A stretch of DNA of 64,000 bases. It comes from Candidatus Zixiibacteriota bacterium (GTDB lineage Bacteria; Zixibacteria; MSB-5A5; GN15; FEB-12). Under the pieces are notes generated by a model. It was not told the DNA's origin and did no database searches. It worked only from the letters and a program-made list of their open reading frames with translations. A program made the position numbers and the translations under genes. Of this stretch, positions 8,894-16,951 are shown in pieces (positions within the stretch are counted from its first letter, which is position 1; each line of letters starts with the position of its first letter). The stretch is from positions 1-64,000 of the forward strand of contig JAJRSF010000064.1 of the NCBI GenBank assembly GCA_024278935.1, given 5' to 3'.

Positions 8894-8935
8894 GTGTAAG
8901 GTGTCATCACGCTAAAGCGTGATAGCACCTTACAC
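8894..8935. repeat. Second long hairpin downstream of norB
   Basis: GTGTAAGGTG pairs with CACCTTACAC and, after a two-base mismatch, ATCACGC pairs with GCGTGAT around a TAAA loop. It stands 8 bases from the previous hairpin, giving a tandem of elaborate palindromes like a REP/BIME unit. No protein-coding frame lies in 8831-9153. Confidence 0.75.
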
Positions 8936-8985
8936 AACAGAAAATATTGTTTTAGTTTCAGATTATTATGTTGTTATTTTTACAG

Positions 8986-9026
8986 AAGCAGTAGTGCGAG
9001 AAATCGTTCTACTGCTTTTTTTATTT
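8986..9026 (+). terminator. Rho-independent terminator downstream of norB
   Basis: A 9-bp stem (AAGCAGTAG with CTACTGCTT) with a 14-base loop is followed by a long T tract. It lies 155 bases after norB, beyond the two palindromes. Confidence 0.85.
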
Positions 9027-9050
9027 TGAAAGTATCTTTTGTAGGTCAGT

Positions 9051-9080
9051 TAAAAAAGTCAGGTCTCGGAAAAACCTGAC
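9051..9080 (-). terminator. Rho-independent terminator of the superoxide dismutase gene
   Basis: Read on the minus strand, GTCAGGT pairs with ACCTGAC and runs into TTTTTT, about 75 bases after the sodB stop. Outer arms (GTAGGTCAG and CTGACCTAC) offer a competing, longer pairing. Confidence 0.8.
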
Positions 9081-9153
9081 CTACGAAACTTTATCATAAT
9101 GGCAGAACCGCTAAAGGGTTCTTCCCTACAATTACTATCTCAACAAGTAATCC

Positions 9154-9732
9154 TTACCCTGCGAAATTCTTAGAAGCAAACTCCCAATTAACAAGCGACC
9201 AAAAATGATTCAGATAATCAGGGCGTGCATTTCGGTAATCAATATAATAAGCATGCTCCCAAACATCGGCAGTCAATATTGGCGTACATCCATAAGTAAG
9301 TGGACATCCGGCATTTGAAGTCTGCATAATATCCAAACTGCCATCCTCTTTTTTGACAAGCCAACACCACCCCGCACCAAACAATGTCGCCGCAGCTTGA
9401 GTGAATTTTTCTTTAAACTTTTCAAGTGCTCCAAACTGGGCAATTAGTGCTTCGGCGAGCAGACCCGATGCATCCCCTCCGCCTTTTGGCGACAAACAGT
9501 TCCAATAGAAAGTATGATTGAACACTTGGGCTGCGTTGTTAAATATACCGCCATCGGATGACTTGATAATTTCTTCAAGCGACTTACCAGCAAACTCACT
9601 GTCTTCAATAAGCTTGTTCAAATTTGTCACGTAGGCATTGTGATGTTTACCGTAATGATAATTGATTGTCTCTTCTGAAATATGAGGTTGCAAAGCATCT
9701 TTTGGATATGGAAGATCAGGTAATGTATGCAT
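9154..9732 (-). CDS. sodB: Iron superoxide dismutase
   Basis: 192 residues, the standard Fe/Mn SOD length. Metal ligands are seen in YHYGKHHNAYVTNL (first His), VFNHTFYWNCLSP (second His) and DVWEHAYYIDY (Asp and third His). FNNAAQVFNHTFYW and the Gly-rich GGGDASG loop match Fe-type rather than Mn-type enzymes. It disproportionates superoxide to O2 and H2O2 in the cytoplasm; no signal peptide is present. It stands alone on the minus strand, convergent with norB, with its own terminator. With norB it gives this stretch an oxidative and nitrosative stress flavour. Confidence 0.95.
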   Translation of the reverse strand: MHTLPDLPYPKDALQPHISEETINYHYGKHHNAYVTNLNKLIEDSEFAGKSLEEIIKSSDGGIFNNAAQVFNHTFYWNCLSPKGGGDASGLLAEALIAQFGALEKFKEKFTQAAATLFGAGWCWLVKKEDGSLDIMQTSNAGCPLTYGCTPILTADVWEHAYYIDYRNARPDYLNHFWSLVNWEFASKNFAG

Positions 9733-9834
9733 GATAAATCCCTTTATGATTAAATTATTATAGATTCATTGCTATACATTAAAAGAGAATCAATAGATTG
9801 TCAAGAATTTATCACACATCAGAAATTGAACAAA

Positions 9835-10179
9835 TTATTTGAGTTTACCTGCCAACTCTTTCCACAACTCTTGGTCATAGCCAACAATCGCCCCAAAGTC
9901 GGAACGTAAAACTGGCGTAACAAACAAAAGCGGGTACTCAAGCAACATTTCTTCGATATCATGCTGTTTATATTCTAGTTGTAAATTTTCGTATGTCTTT
10001 GAATAGGTGTCGATAATATCTTCAAGATAATAATTTTTCTTAATCGAATTTAACTCGCCTTGGCTAATTGCTTTTTCCTTAAGGTCAATAAACTGAAAGG
10101 CAATCCGCCGCTCTTTAAAAAATCGAACCGCTTTTTGACTATCTTTACATTTTTTCGTACCGAATATCTGGAGTATCAT
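9835..10179 (-). CDS. ArsC/Spx-family thioredoxin-fold protein
   Basis: 114 residues of the ArsC/Spx/YffB superfamily. The N-terminus ILQIFGTKKCKDSQKAVRFF places a single redox Cys at residue 11 in a CxxS setting. LELYK-type helices and VTPVLRSDFGAIVGY, at the position of the family cis-Pro loop, follow. The characteristic arsenate-reductase Arg triad is not obvious, so arsenate reduction is not claimed; Spx-like regulation or a glutaredoxin-like role is as likely. The gene lies about 100 bases beyond the start of sodB on the same strand, but transcription would run from this gene towards sodB. Confidence 0.75.
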   Translation of the reverse strand: MILQIFGTKKCKDSQKAVRFFKERRIAFQFIDLKEKAISQGELNSIKKNYYLEDIIDTYSKTYENLQLEYKQHDIEEMLLEYPLLFVTPVLRSDFGAIVGYDQELWKELAGKLK

Positions 10180-10304
10180 AACTAACTTTCTATTTTAAAA
10201 AATCTTCTATCCTAAAAAAGTCTGTTTTGCTCAAAAAGTCAAGCAAGAGAATATGACTATCTTATCATGGACAAATTATAAAACTTGACAAATCCACTCT
10301 TATT

Positions 10305-11873
10305 ATGAATTTTTATAATAGAGTCATTTCTACAAATAAAATTAACTTGAGAATAATAATGCCAGAACAGTCACACGATAAAGTTTATATCAATAGTGGT
10401 CTTAGATGTAAGGACTTGCCAACAACACCGCTTAAAAATGCAGGCAAAATTCTCATAACCGGAGCATCGGGTTATATAGGCGGTCGGTTAATACCTGAAT
10501 TAATCGCACGAGGCTACCAAATCAGAATCATGGTACGTGGTGATTCTGAAAATTATAAAAACGACTGGCCCGATATAGAAATTGTAGAAGCTGATGCACT
10601 CAATATCGATGAGTTATCATCCGCACTCGACGGTATCGATACCGCCTATTATCTCATTCATTCTATGCAGCTTGGGATAAAACAATTTGAAGATGCTGAT
10701 ATTTTAGCAGCCAAAAATTTTAGTAAAGTTGCCGAGGGAAAAAAACTAAAACGTATAATCTACCTAGGTGGTCTTGGTGATAAACGAAGCGACCTTTCAT
10801 CTCATCTCAAAAACCGTATCGAGGTCTCCGAAGAACTTACCAAAGGAAATGTCGCCGTTACAATTTTGAACGCTGCTATCATCATCGGTTCTGGGAGTGC
10901 ATCGTATGAAATTGTTTACAACCTTGTCAAACGTCTTCCTTTTATTATCATCCCCCATTGGGCAAACAACAAATGCCAGCCGATTTCGGTTCGCGATGTT
11001 ATCAAATACCTTGTTGGCGTTTTGGAAGTTCCCGAAACCGCAGGTAAACAATTTGATATTGGCGGTAAAGATATTCTCACCTATCACAAGATGCTTGAAA
11101 CTCTGGCAAAGATTCTCAACAAGAAAATAACTTTTATCTCGGCATCGTTTGATACTCTTTCGCTCTACGCCTATGGAGTCAGCATGGTAACGCCGGTTCC
11201 ATTTCCGATTACCCAATGTTTGATACAAGGTTTAAAAAACGAAGTTGTGTGTCAAAATAATTCGATACAAAAATATGTCCCCTTTGAAACACTCACTTTT
11301 AAAGAATCCACATTGCGGGCTATGACTCGGGAAGAACAAGATCAGGTATACACTCGTTGGTCCGATGCCTATCCCCCCGCACATGAACTTGCTCTCAAGT
11401 TGAAAGAGATAAATTACGAAACAAAATACAGAACCAGCTATTCTATTAATAGTGATAAAATAATGAAATCGTTATTCTATTCAATTTGCGAAATCGGTGG
11501 AAAAGAAGGTTGGTTTGAATCTAGCTGGATGTGGCGACTGCGTGGAAAAATCGACCGAACCCTCACTGGCGTTGGTACTCAACGTGGTCGGAAAAGCTCG
11601 TTACCTCTTAGAGCAAACGACGTTATAGATTTTTGGAGAGTCGAATCAATCGAACAAAATAAACTGCTACTTCTGCGTGCCGAAATGTTTCTCCCCGGCA
11701 AAGCATGGCTGGAATTCAGACTTGCCGCACTAAGCGAAAATCAGGAATTGACTGTCACCGCCTACTACGACACGCATACCGTTTGGGGTCGAGCCTACTG
11801 GTATCTCTTTTTACCATTTCATTATTTTATTTTCAAAAACCTTATCAAGGGTATCGAAAAAAGAAGTTCCTAA
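10305..11873 (+). CDS. NAD(P)-binding SDR-type protein with C-terminal DUF2867
   Basis: 522 residues. The first 300 are an atypical short-chain dehydrogenase fold: ILITGASGYIGGRLIPEL is the Rossmann glycine motif, and AYYLIHSMQ and RIIYLGGLG are typical of the NmrA/complex-I-type family. The last 170 residues are DUF2867 (WMWRLRGKIDRTL, PGKAWLEFRL, YWYLFLPFHYFIFKNLI). Such fusions are common in bacteria and uncharacterised, with roles in quinone or envelope chemistry suggested. Met19 (10359) is an alternative start that would trim a poorly conserved lead. No operon partner is visible; the next gene starts about 120 bases downstream. Confidence 0.85.
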   Translation: MNFYNRVISTNKINLRIIMPEQSHDKVYINSGLRCKDLPTTPLKNAGKILITGASGYIGGRLIPELIARGYQIRIMVRGDSENYKNDWPDIEIVEADALNIDELSSALDGIDTAYYLIHSMQLGIKQFEDADILAAKNFSKVAEGKKLKRIIYLGGLGDKRSDLSSHLKNRIEVSEELTKGNVAVTILNAAIIIGSGSASYEIVYNLVKRLPFIIIPHWANNKCQPISVRDVIKYLVGVLEVPETAGKQFDIGGKDILTYHKMLETLAKILNKKITFISASFDTLSLYAYGVSMVTPVPFPITQCLIQGLKNEVVCQNNSIQKYVPFETLTFKESTLRAMTREEQDQVYTRWSDAYPPAHELALKLKEINYETKYRTSYSINSDKIMKSLFYSICEIGGKEGWFESSWMWRLRGKIDRTLTGVGTQRGRKSSLPLRANDVIDFWRVESIEQNKLLLLRAEMFLPGKAWLEFRLAALSENQELTVTAYYDTHTVWGRAYWYLFLPFHYFIFKNLIKGIEKRSS

Positions 11874-11996
11874 CCTCTCCAATCAACATTTTTCATAATT
11901 CCATAATAGACTTTTAACTATTTGTTGTTTTTGGTTTTATATTGTATAATAAAGGTCTAATATTAACAGTTAACAGAATAAGTAGAGAATTAAAAA

Positions 11997-12878
11997 ATGA
12001 TAGTTTTAGGATTTTATAAATACGCAGAGATTAAAGACCCGCAACAATTACTACTTGATCTCAAAGAGTTTTGCAATCATGAACATTTTCGTGGAACGAT
12101 TTTGATTAGCCAAGAAGGTATCAATGGCTCAGTTTCAGCAAGCAGAGAAAACACAGATAGGTTACGCAATGTACTTACCGATATTCGAAATTTTTCTGAT
12201 CTCTTTTTTAAAGAAGAGAATACATACGGCGAACATCCCTTTAACAAAATGAAAATCAGAGTTAAAAAAGAAATAGTTCGTTTTGATTTTGATGTTGATT
12301 TAAAAAACACCGGAAAACATCTTTCTACTGAAGAATTTCTAGAACTATACGATGACAATGGAAACTTAAAAGAAAATGTTATCTTGCTCGATACCCGTAA
12401 CGATTATGAATTTGAAGTCGGCAGGTTCAAAGGTGCCACTCATGTAAACTTACAAACTTTTCGTGAGTTTACCGACAAGGTTGACCTTGATGATTTGAAA
12501 AATAAAAAAGTTGTCATGTACTGCACCGGCGGAGTCCGCTGTGAAAAAGCAACCGCCTTTGTAAAAGAACAAGGGATCGAAGATGTGTCCCAACTCAACC
12601 AAGGAATTATTCAGTTTGGTATTGAGCATCAGCAGTCTGTATGGGAAGGAAAATGTTTTGTCTTTGACGAACGAATGGTCTCGCCTATGAACAGCGAGGG
12701 AGAAGCGGTCTCAAATTGTTTTATCTGCGACACATCATCTGATTTTTTACGCAACTGTCGCAATGTCGATTGTAATCGCTTTTATGTCTCGTGTGCATCA
12801 TGTGAAGAAAAACTAAACAAATGCTGTTCATCAGAATGCCAAAAAATTGTCGACAAACCCAAAGTCAAAGTAGCTTAA
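11997..12878 (+). CDS. trhO: tRNA uridine-34 hydroxylase TrhO (rhodanese domain, UPF0176)
   Basis: 293 residues. TrhO uses O2 to hydroxylate U34 of certain tRNAs, the first step of (m)cmo5U formation. The N-terminal acylphosphatase-like domain (FRGTILISQEGINGSVS) precedes a rhodanese domain with LLDTRNDYEFEVGRFKGA and the active loop MYCTGGVRCEKA containing the catalytic Cys. The C-terminus is Cys-rich (CFICD, CASCEEKLNKCCSSEC), as in many family members, probably a zinc site. It ends 4 bases inside the convergent VOC gene. A housekeeping RNA-modification gene with nothing odd. Confidence 0.93.
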   Translation: MIVLGFYKYAEIKDPQQLLLDLKEFCNHEHFRGTILISQEGINGSVSASRENTDRLRNVLTDIRNFSDLFFKEENTYGEHPFNKMKIRVKKEIVRFDFDVDLKNTGKHLSTEEFLELYDDNGNLKENVILLDTRNDYEFEVGRFKGATHVNLQTFREFTDKVDLDDLKNKKVVMYCTGGVRCEKATAFVKEQGIEDVSQLNQGIIQFGIEHQQSVWEGKCFVFDERMVSPMNSEGEAVSNCFICDTSSDFLRNCRNVDCNRFYVSCASCEEKLNKCCSSECQKIVDKPKVKVA

Positions 12879-13270
12879 GCAGTTTTTTTCTCTTCCTGAT
12901 ACAAAGCCGAGACTGCACCGGCAGGGTCTTTGATAACGCAATAAGAACCTTGCCCCGGTATTGTCTTTACTTCAGTCAAGAGTTCTCCGCCGAGTGATTT
13001 TACATCTGCGAGTGCACTCTCTAAGTTCTCAACGACAATATAAATTATCCACTGCGGAGGTAAATTTTTGTTTGCCCCACGTGCATAACAAATGCCGGAG
13101 ACCGGGCTTTCAGATGAATGCGGTATCATACAAAAATCATCATACGCCCCCATCGAAACAGACGAGTGTTTCCATCCAACAACTTTTGTATAAAAATCGC
13201 GCATCTCGGTTGCATCAGGAACAGTAAGATCAATCCATCCGATAGTGCCTATATTATTTTTTTCAGCCAT
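12875..13270 (-). CDS. VOC superfamily (glyoxalase/bleomycin-resistance fold) protein
   Basis: 131 residues of the vicinal-oxygen-chelate fold, with two beta-alpha-beta-beta-beta modules (IGWIDLTVPDATEMRDFYTK and PPQWIIYIVVENLESALAD). DPAGAVSALYQEE near the end is characteristic of the PhnB/CFP32-like subgroup. Metal-ligand residues of true glyoxalase I are not evident, so the substrate is unknown. It is convergent with trhO and overlaps it by 4 bases. Confidence 0.85.
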   Translation of the reverse strand: MAEKNNIGTIGWIDLTVPDATEMRDFYTKVVGWKHSSVSMGAYDDFCMIPHSSESPVSGICYARGANKNLPPQWIIYIVVENLESALADVKSLGGELLTEVKTIPGQGSYCVIKDPAGAVSALYQEEKKTA

Positions 13271-13288
13271 ACAAATCCTTTCAAAAAC

Positions 13289-14470
13289 CTATTTCAATAA
13301 TAACATTTTCTTTGAACTCGTAAAATTATCAGTCGTAATTCGATACAAATAAATCCCGCTACTTACTTTTTGATAAGAAGCATCTTTGCCATCCCATACA
13401 ATTTGATAAGACCCTGATGTCTGTTCTTTATTTATCAATGTCAAAACAGATTGTCCGAGTAGATTAAATATTTCGATACGCACATTTGTTCGCATCGCCA
13501 AGGTGTACGATATAGTTGTCGATGGATTAAATGGGTTGGGATAATTTTGCGAAACTGTATAACCTGACGGCAAATTATTTTCAGGTTCTTCAACGGAAAC
13601 AGCAACCGAATCAAAAGCGAACAAAGTAATCTCGTCAATACGTACATTCCCCTCGTAGTCATCGGTGTGAGGTTCGCCGAGATACAAATACTCAGTCGGG
13701 TTATCCATCGCGTTCACAAGTGACAGACTCACCGGCGTAGTCTCTTCGATAATAATTTTATTTTCATCGTACAACCGAAGCGTAAGCAGCCCGTTCTGTT
13801 TTTCTAACTCGGCGTAATACCACTGAGTAGAATCATATGTCGCTGCGACATTCCAATTCCATGGTGATGTATCCCAAGCAGAACCGTTCCATGTTCGAAG
13901 TAAGTTCCCCCCCGAATTTGTATCGGGCGACATGTAAACCATATATATAGGATGAATTGTTTCCCCACCACCAGAGTTAAGATGATTGTCAATGTCGATT
14001 ACCATCTTGCGATGATAGTGCCACCATAGTTCCGCACACTCGTTTCCCGAACAGGTGTCATCGGTAACGGTCAGAAAATACATTCCATTTTCATAGAAAC
14101 CACCATGACTGTTAAATTGGGGGTCGTCAAAATCGGCTTGTTCGTAATTTGTTAAATCGTAATTGATGTAGCCAATTTTTGTTCGCAATTTATATTCTGC
14201 CGGAAGAATATTTGCACTTCGTATAAGAGCCGCCATCTGAAAATCATTAGCGTTCAGTTGTGCATAACCATTTTCAATCGTAATAGCTCCACCGTTGATA
14301 AGCTGAAAGATGAGCCAATCATCCGTTCCAAAATTCTGCCCATCGACAGCAATAAAGTTAGAATCAAAACTTTCATGATAGACTGTGTCCCATAGGGCAT
14401 CATCAAACTGCGCAGAACTATTTGAATAGGCAAGCACGAGAAGAGTTATAATTATAAGATAATTTTTCAT
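13289..14470 (-). CDS. Secreted protein with type IX secretion (Por) C-terminal sorting domain
   Basis: About 393 residues from ATG 14470, which follows GGTGG; an upstream ATG at 14500 would add ten residues ahead of the signal peptide (YLIIITLLVLAYSNSSAQ). The body of about 280 residues is beta-rich with lectin or glycan-hydrolase-like features (FDSNFIAVDGQNFGTDDW, ECAELWWHYHRK) but no catalytic pattern I can name. The C-terminal 85 residues are a textbook FlgD-like/T9SS type A domain: NYPNPFNPSTTISYTL, then IFNLLGQ, then SSGIYLYRI and a basic end. By family this tail directs export across the outer membrane. It is the last clearly chromosomal gene before the repeats. Confidence 0.85.
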   Translation of the reverse strand: MKNYLIIITLLVLAYSNSSAQFDDALWDTVYHESFDSNFIAVDGQNFGTDDWLIFQLINGGAITIENGYAQLNANDFQMAALIRSANILPAEYKLRTKIGYINYDLTNYEQADFDDPQFNSHGGFYENGMYFLTVTDDTCSGNECAELWWHYHRKMVIDIDNHLNSGGGETIHPIYMVYMSPDTNSGGNLLRTWNGSAWDTSPWNWNVAATYDSTQWYYAELEKQNGLLTLRLYDENKIIIEETTPVSLSLVNAMDNPTEYLYLGEPHTDDYEGNVRIDEITLFAFDSVAVSVEEPENNLPSGYTVSQNYPNPFNPSTTISYTLAMRTNVRIEIFNLLGQSVLTLINKEQTSGSYQIVWDGKDASYQKVSSGIYLYRITTDNFTSSKKMLLLK

Positions 14471-14590
14471 CTGACCACCATCGATTCGATTTTTTTTCAT
14501 TTATATTATACGGACTTTACATAAATTTAATTAAATAAAATAAATTTCAAATTTAATAATTTGTAATTTCAAACGGAAAATATTCTCTTC

Positions 14591-14646
14591 TACGCGAAGC
14601 GGTAAAACATACGAAGTATGAAGGGGACTTTGGACAGATATCGAAC
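14591..14646. repeat. Hairpin repeat, copy 1 (with both mini-hairpins)
   Basis: First of a family of repeats containing CGCGAAGCG, then AAAACATACGAAGTATG, and ending in AGATATCGAAC. Two GAA-triloop hairpins are visible (CGC-GAA-GCG and CATAC-GAA-GTATG). It starts one base past the stop of the minus-strand DUF2200 pseudogene. Read in that direction, the second hairpin is followed by TTTT. Confidence 0.85.
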
Positions 14647-14647
14647 T

Positions 14648-15012
14648 CTAATCAGTTCGTAACATCTTCTCCATCTTGCGTCCTTTCGCCAACTCATCAA
14701 CTAGCTTGTCCAAGTATCTTACTTGTTGTGTTAACGGATTATCGATTTCCTCCACCCGATAACCGCAGATCACTCCTGTTATAAGGTGAGCATTCGGGTT
14801 TAGCTTAGCTTTTTGAAAGAACAATTCAAAAGTAACTTCATCTTCAATGAGTTTCTCTAATTTTTTTCACTAAAACCGGTTAACCACTTAATAACCTGAT
14901 GCAATTCATTTTTCGTTCTATCTTTTTTTTCAATTTTTGTGACATAATGCGGATATACTGAAGAGAATTTCATTTTAGAAATTCGTTCATCTTGTTTTGT
15001 ATTGTTTTTCAT
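14648..15012 (-). pseudogene. DUF2200 family protein, frameshifted
   Basis: The N-terminal part ([20 protein letters not shown], then [10 protein letters not shown]) is unmistakable DUF2200. After SEK the frame runs into a stop, but the next frame continues with [37 protein letters not shown] and [20 protein letters not shown], the rest of the family. The break lies in a run of seven T at 14861-14867 (seven A on the coding strand), where eight would restore the frame. It is either a real one-base deletion or a homopolymer sequencing error. Function of the family is unknown. The hairpin repeat copy 1 follows its stop almost directly. Confidence 0.85.
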
Positions 15013-15230
15013 ACTTTGTAGTATAAGGTTAAATCTGAATAATTCCACCTTTCTAACTACTCCTTTCTCAAATTATGATAGATTACTATAATATATAATA
15101 CGTTAACAGAAGATGTCTTTGTTTGTCATATGATACATTGGTCCATCTTATAAGCGAAGAGGCAACGGTTTGAACCGTCTTTGACGGCTTTATTTGAACT
15201 ATAGAATATATCAATAATTGAATTCTTTTA

Positions 15231-15460
15231 AAACATACAAAGTATGCAGGGGACTTGGGATACAAATCGAACAATTATTATTATTTGATAAGTTTTGATT
15301 GGATATGAAAATTTAGTGCTAATAAAACATACGAAGTATGCGTGGGACTTGGGATACAAATCGAACAATTATTATTATTTGATAAGTTTTGATTGGATAT
15401 GAAAATTTAGTGCTAATAAAACATACGAAGTATGCGTGGGACTTGAAACAGATATCGAAC
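15231..15460. repeat. 94-bp tandem duplication carrying hairpin-repeat copies 2-4
   Basis: Copies of the hairpin repeat at 15231-15272, 15324-15366 and 15418-15460 are spaced 94 bp apart. The 50 bp between them (an AT-rich spacer with TTATTATTATTTGATAAG) are also identical, so this is a true tandem duplication. Copy 2 has CATACAAAGTATG, copies 3 and 4 CATACGAAGTATG. No gene lies in 15013-15593. Confidence 0.9.
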
Positions 15461-15510
15461 CGTTCTTTAAAAAAGAAGTAGTCAGGAATTATTTATAAAA
15501 AAGCTTCAAT

Positions 15511-15569
15511 AATACGCGAAGCGGTAAAACATACTTAAGTATGCGGAGAACCTGGGACAGATATCGAAC
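15511..15569. repeat. Hairpin repeat, copy 5 (with both mini-hairpins)
   Basis: Same layout as copy 1: CGCGAAGCG, then AAAACATACTTAAGTATG, then GCGGAGAACCTGGGACAG and ATATCGAAC. It lies 24 bases past the stop of the minus-strand membrane-protein gene, again directly behind a gene in that gene's direction. Confidence 0.85.
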
Positions 15570-15593
15570 TTTCCTTATTGACCGATAAGTGTA

Positions 15594-16181
15594 TTAATTT
15601 CTTTGGGTGTTTTTAAAGTACTTTATGGTAACTATCGATAATGCATAAAGAAGTAGTAACCAAAATGCTGTAGTGAACAAAGATTTTCCAATTGAAAAAA
15701 TTGAAGTTGTTAAACTCACTCCGTTTGATATATCCGGGTAAGACTTTAGCATTATTATGATTCCAATATTTTCAAAGTAGTCAAACATTCCAGCTATAAC
15801 AGGTATCAGGCTAAAAACAAAAATTAGTTTTTCAGATGATTTGATTTTATTAAATAGATATACAATTAATATTGAATAACAAAGTGCAAAAAGAATAGGG
15901 TATATCATATCAATTGGAATCTGGTAGGTTAAGTATAAATGCCTGCCTTCACTTCCCAAGTTTTCAAACAATACTTGAACATAGTTATGGGAATACCCAA
16001 GCGGTTTCATGTCGAGTAATTCCATCCCATCAGCATATTCCATTACCTGGGGGATCGAAAAAGCAATCATATATCCAAAAACTATCCAAGTAATAATCAA
16101 TAGACTGATAAGGATCCTGCCTGTCGAATACTTAGTTATATACTTTTTATAAAATTGGAAGATGCTCATACTTTGTTCCAT
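15594..16181 (-). CDS. Small polytopic membrane protein, unknown
   Basis: About 195 residues from the ATG at 16181 (a longer frame begins at 16229). Four hydrophobic segments are visible: ILISLLIITWIVFGYMIAF, MIYPILFALCYSILIVYLF, LIFVFSLIPVIAGMFDYF and SLFTTAFWLLLLYALSIVTI. No catalytic motif is recognised. The gene lies between hairpin-repeat copies 5 and 6, as if it were a cassette in an array. Function unknown. Confidence 0.65.
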   Translation of the reverse strand: MEQSMSIFQFYKKYITKYSTGRILISLLIITWIVFGYMIAFSIPQVMEYADGMELLDMKPLGYSHNYVQVLFENLGSEGRHLYLTYQIPIDMIYPILFALCYSILIVYLFNKIKSSEKLIFVFSLIPVIAGMFDYFENIGIIIMLKSYPDISNGVSLTTSIFSIGKSLFTTAFWLLLLYALSIVTIKYFKNTQRN

Positions 16182-16240
16182 AATTTTAGAATATAATAAT
16201 ATGTTACTGTATCTTTGATTTATAAACAAGTAAAATTAAA

Positions 16241-16268
16241 AGCGGAGAACTTGGTATACATATCGAAC
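16241..16268. repeat. Hairpin repeat, degenerate copy 6
   Basis: Keeps only the end of the unit (GCGGAGAACTTGG, then CATATCGAAC) and lacks the CATAC hairpin. It lies directly upstream of the membrane-protein gene. Confidence 0.65.
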
Positions 16269-16332
16269 TTACATATACAACAAATCAATATAATTAAGAG
16301 AATTCAGATAATTATAAAGCCATTATTTAATG

Positions 16333-16414
16333 GCGGAGAGGCAGGGATTCGAAGTAGCATATTTTTGTAACTTTTTGAATACCATTGAATTACGCGTAAG
16401 CCGTTGAATTCCAT
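16333..16414. repeat. Att-like repeat A, tRNA 3'-end-like
   Basis: About 82 bp that match 32544-32626 at roughly three quarters of positions by eye. On the minus strand it contains TTCGAATCCCTGCCTCTCCG followed by CCA, the look of a tRNA T-arm and 3' end, but no complete tRNA is present. A palindrome GCCATTATTTAATGGC (16319-16334) abuts it. It is probably a remnant attachment site or scar of an integrating element. Confidence 0.6.
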
Positions 16415-16419
16415 ACATT

Positions 16420-16479
16420 AAGTTGCATCAAGTAGAGTCAAGTTGCATCAAGTTGAGTTAAGTAGAACGAAGTAGATTG
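16420..16479. repeat. Six tandem 10-bp repeats beside att-like repeat A
   Basis: Six consecutive decamers, all starting AAGT and followed by TG or AG: AAGTTGCATC, AAGTAGAGTC, AAGTTGCATC, AAGTTGAGTT, AAGTAGAACG, AAGTAGATTG. The spacing equals one DNA helical turn, so a protein could bind them all on one face, like iterons or integrase arm sites. Confidence 0.8.
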
Positions 16480-16951
16480 TTAGAAAATCGTTAGAAAAAG
16501 CGTATGTCAAGGTTCTTCAGAAGTACTAGTTTTAGAATTTATCTTTTTAATCCCATTTATTTAGAATATAATTGAAAATTCAATCGTATTTTGGAGAGTT
16601 TTTTAAATATATGTAAATTTTGTTTACTCATCGTTGATTCTATAAATTGATTGTAGTTAGTGCAAATCAAAAAAAAGGTGTGTAAAATGTAGTTGCCAAT
16701 CTGCATTCATTTTTTTATAATTAATATAATATTTTAATATATTCATGAATTGAGGAATATTTGAAAATTACACAATCAAAATTATCAAAGATAAATAGTA
16801 GCCATATTTCTTATATTACAAAACATAAATTACCAAAAGTCAATAAATAGCCTTGTTAACAAACATTATAGGAGGAATACCTCAGTAATTAGGATCAATT
16901 TATAGGAAAATTAGAAAAAATTATTGAGAATTTCTGGGATTATTATTTGAT
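16480..16951. other. AT-rich intergenic stretch without a recognisable gene
   Basis: About 470 bases of strongly AT-rich sequence. I see no supported frame, no tRNA, and only a small hairpin (GAGGAATACCTC) near 16872. Confidence 0.6.

Noticed and set aside
15231-15460. Regular repeats that could be a CRISPR array
   Set aside because: Only three units with a 94-bp period and identical 'spacers'; no variable spacers and no cas genes nearby. It is a tandem duplication.
15324-15460. ATACGAAGTAT similarity to loxP arms
   Set aside because: The shared bases are a short palindrome; there is no 8-bp asymmetric spacer between two inverted 13-bp arms as in loxP.
14591-16268. Repeats as integron attC sites
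   Set aside because: No GTTRRRY/RYYYAAC core pairs can be found in the units, and no integron integrase is visible. Only the gene-then-repeat layout resembles an integron.
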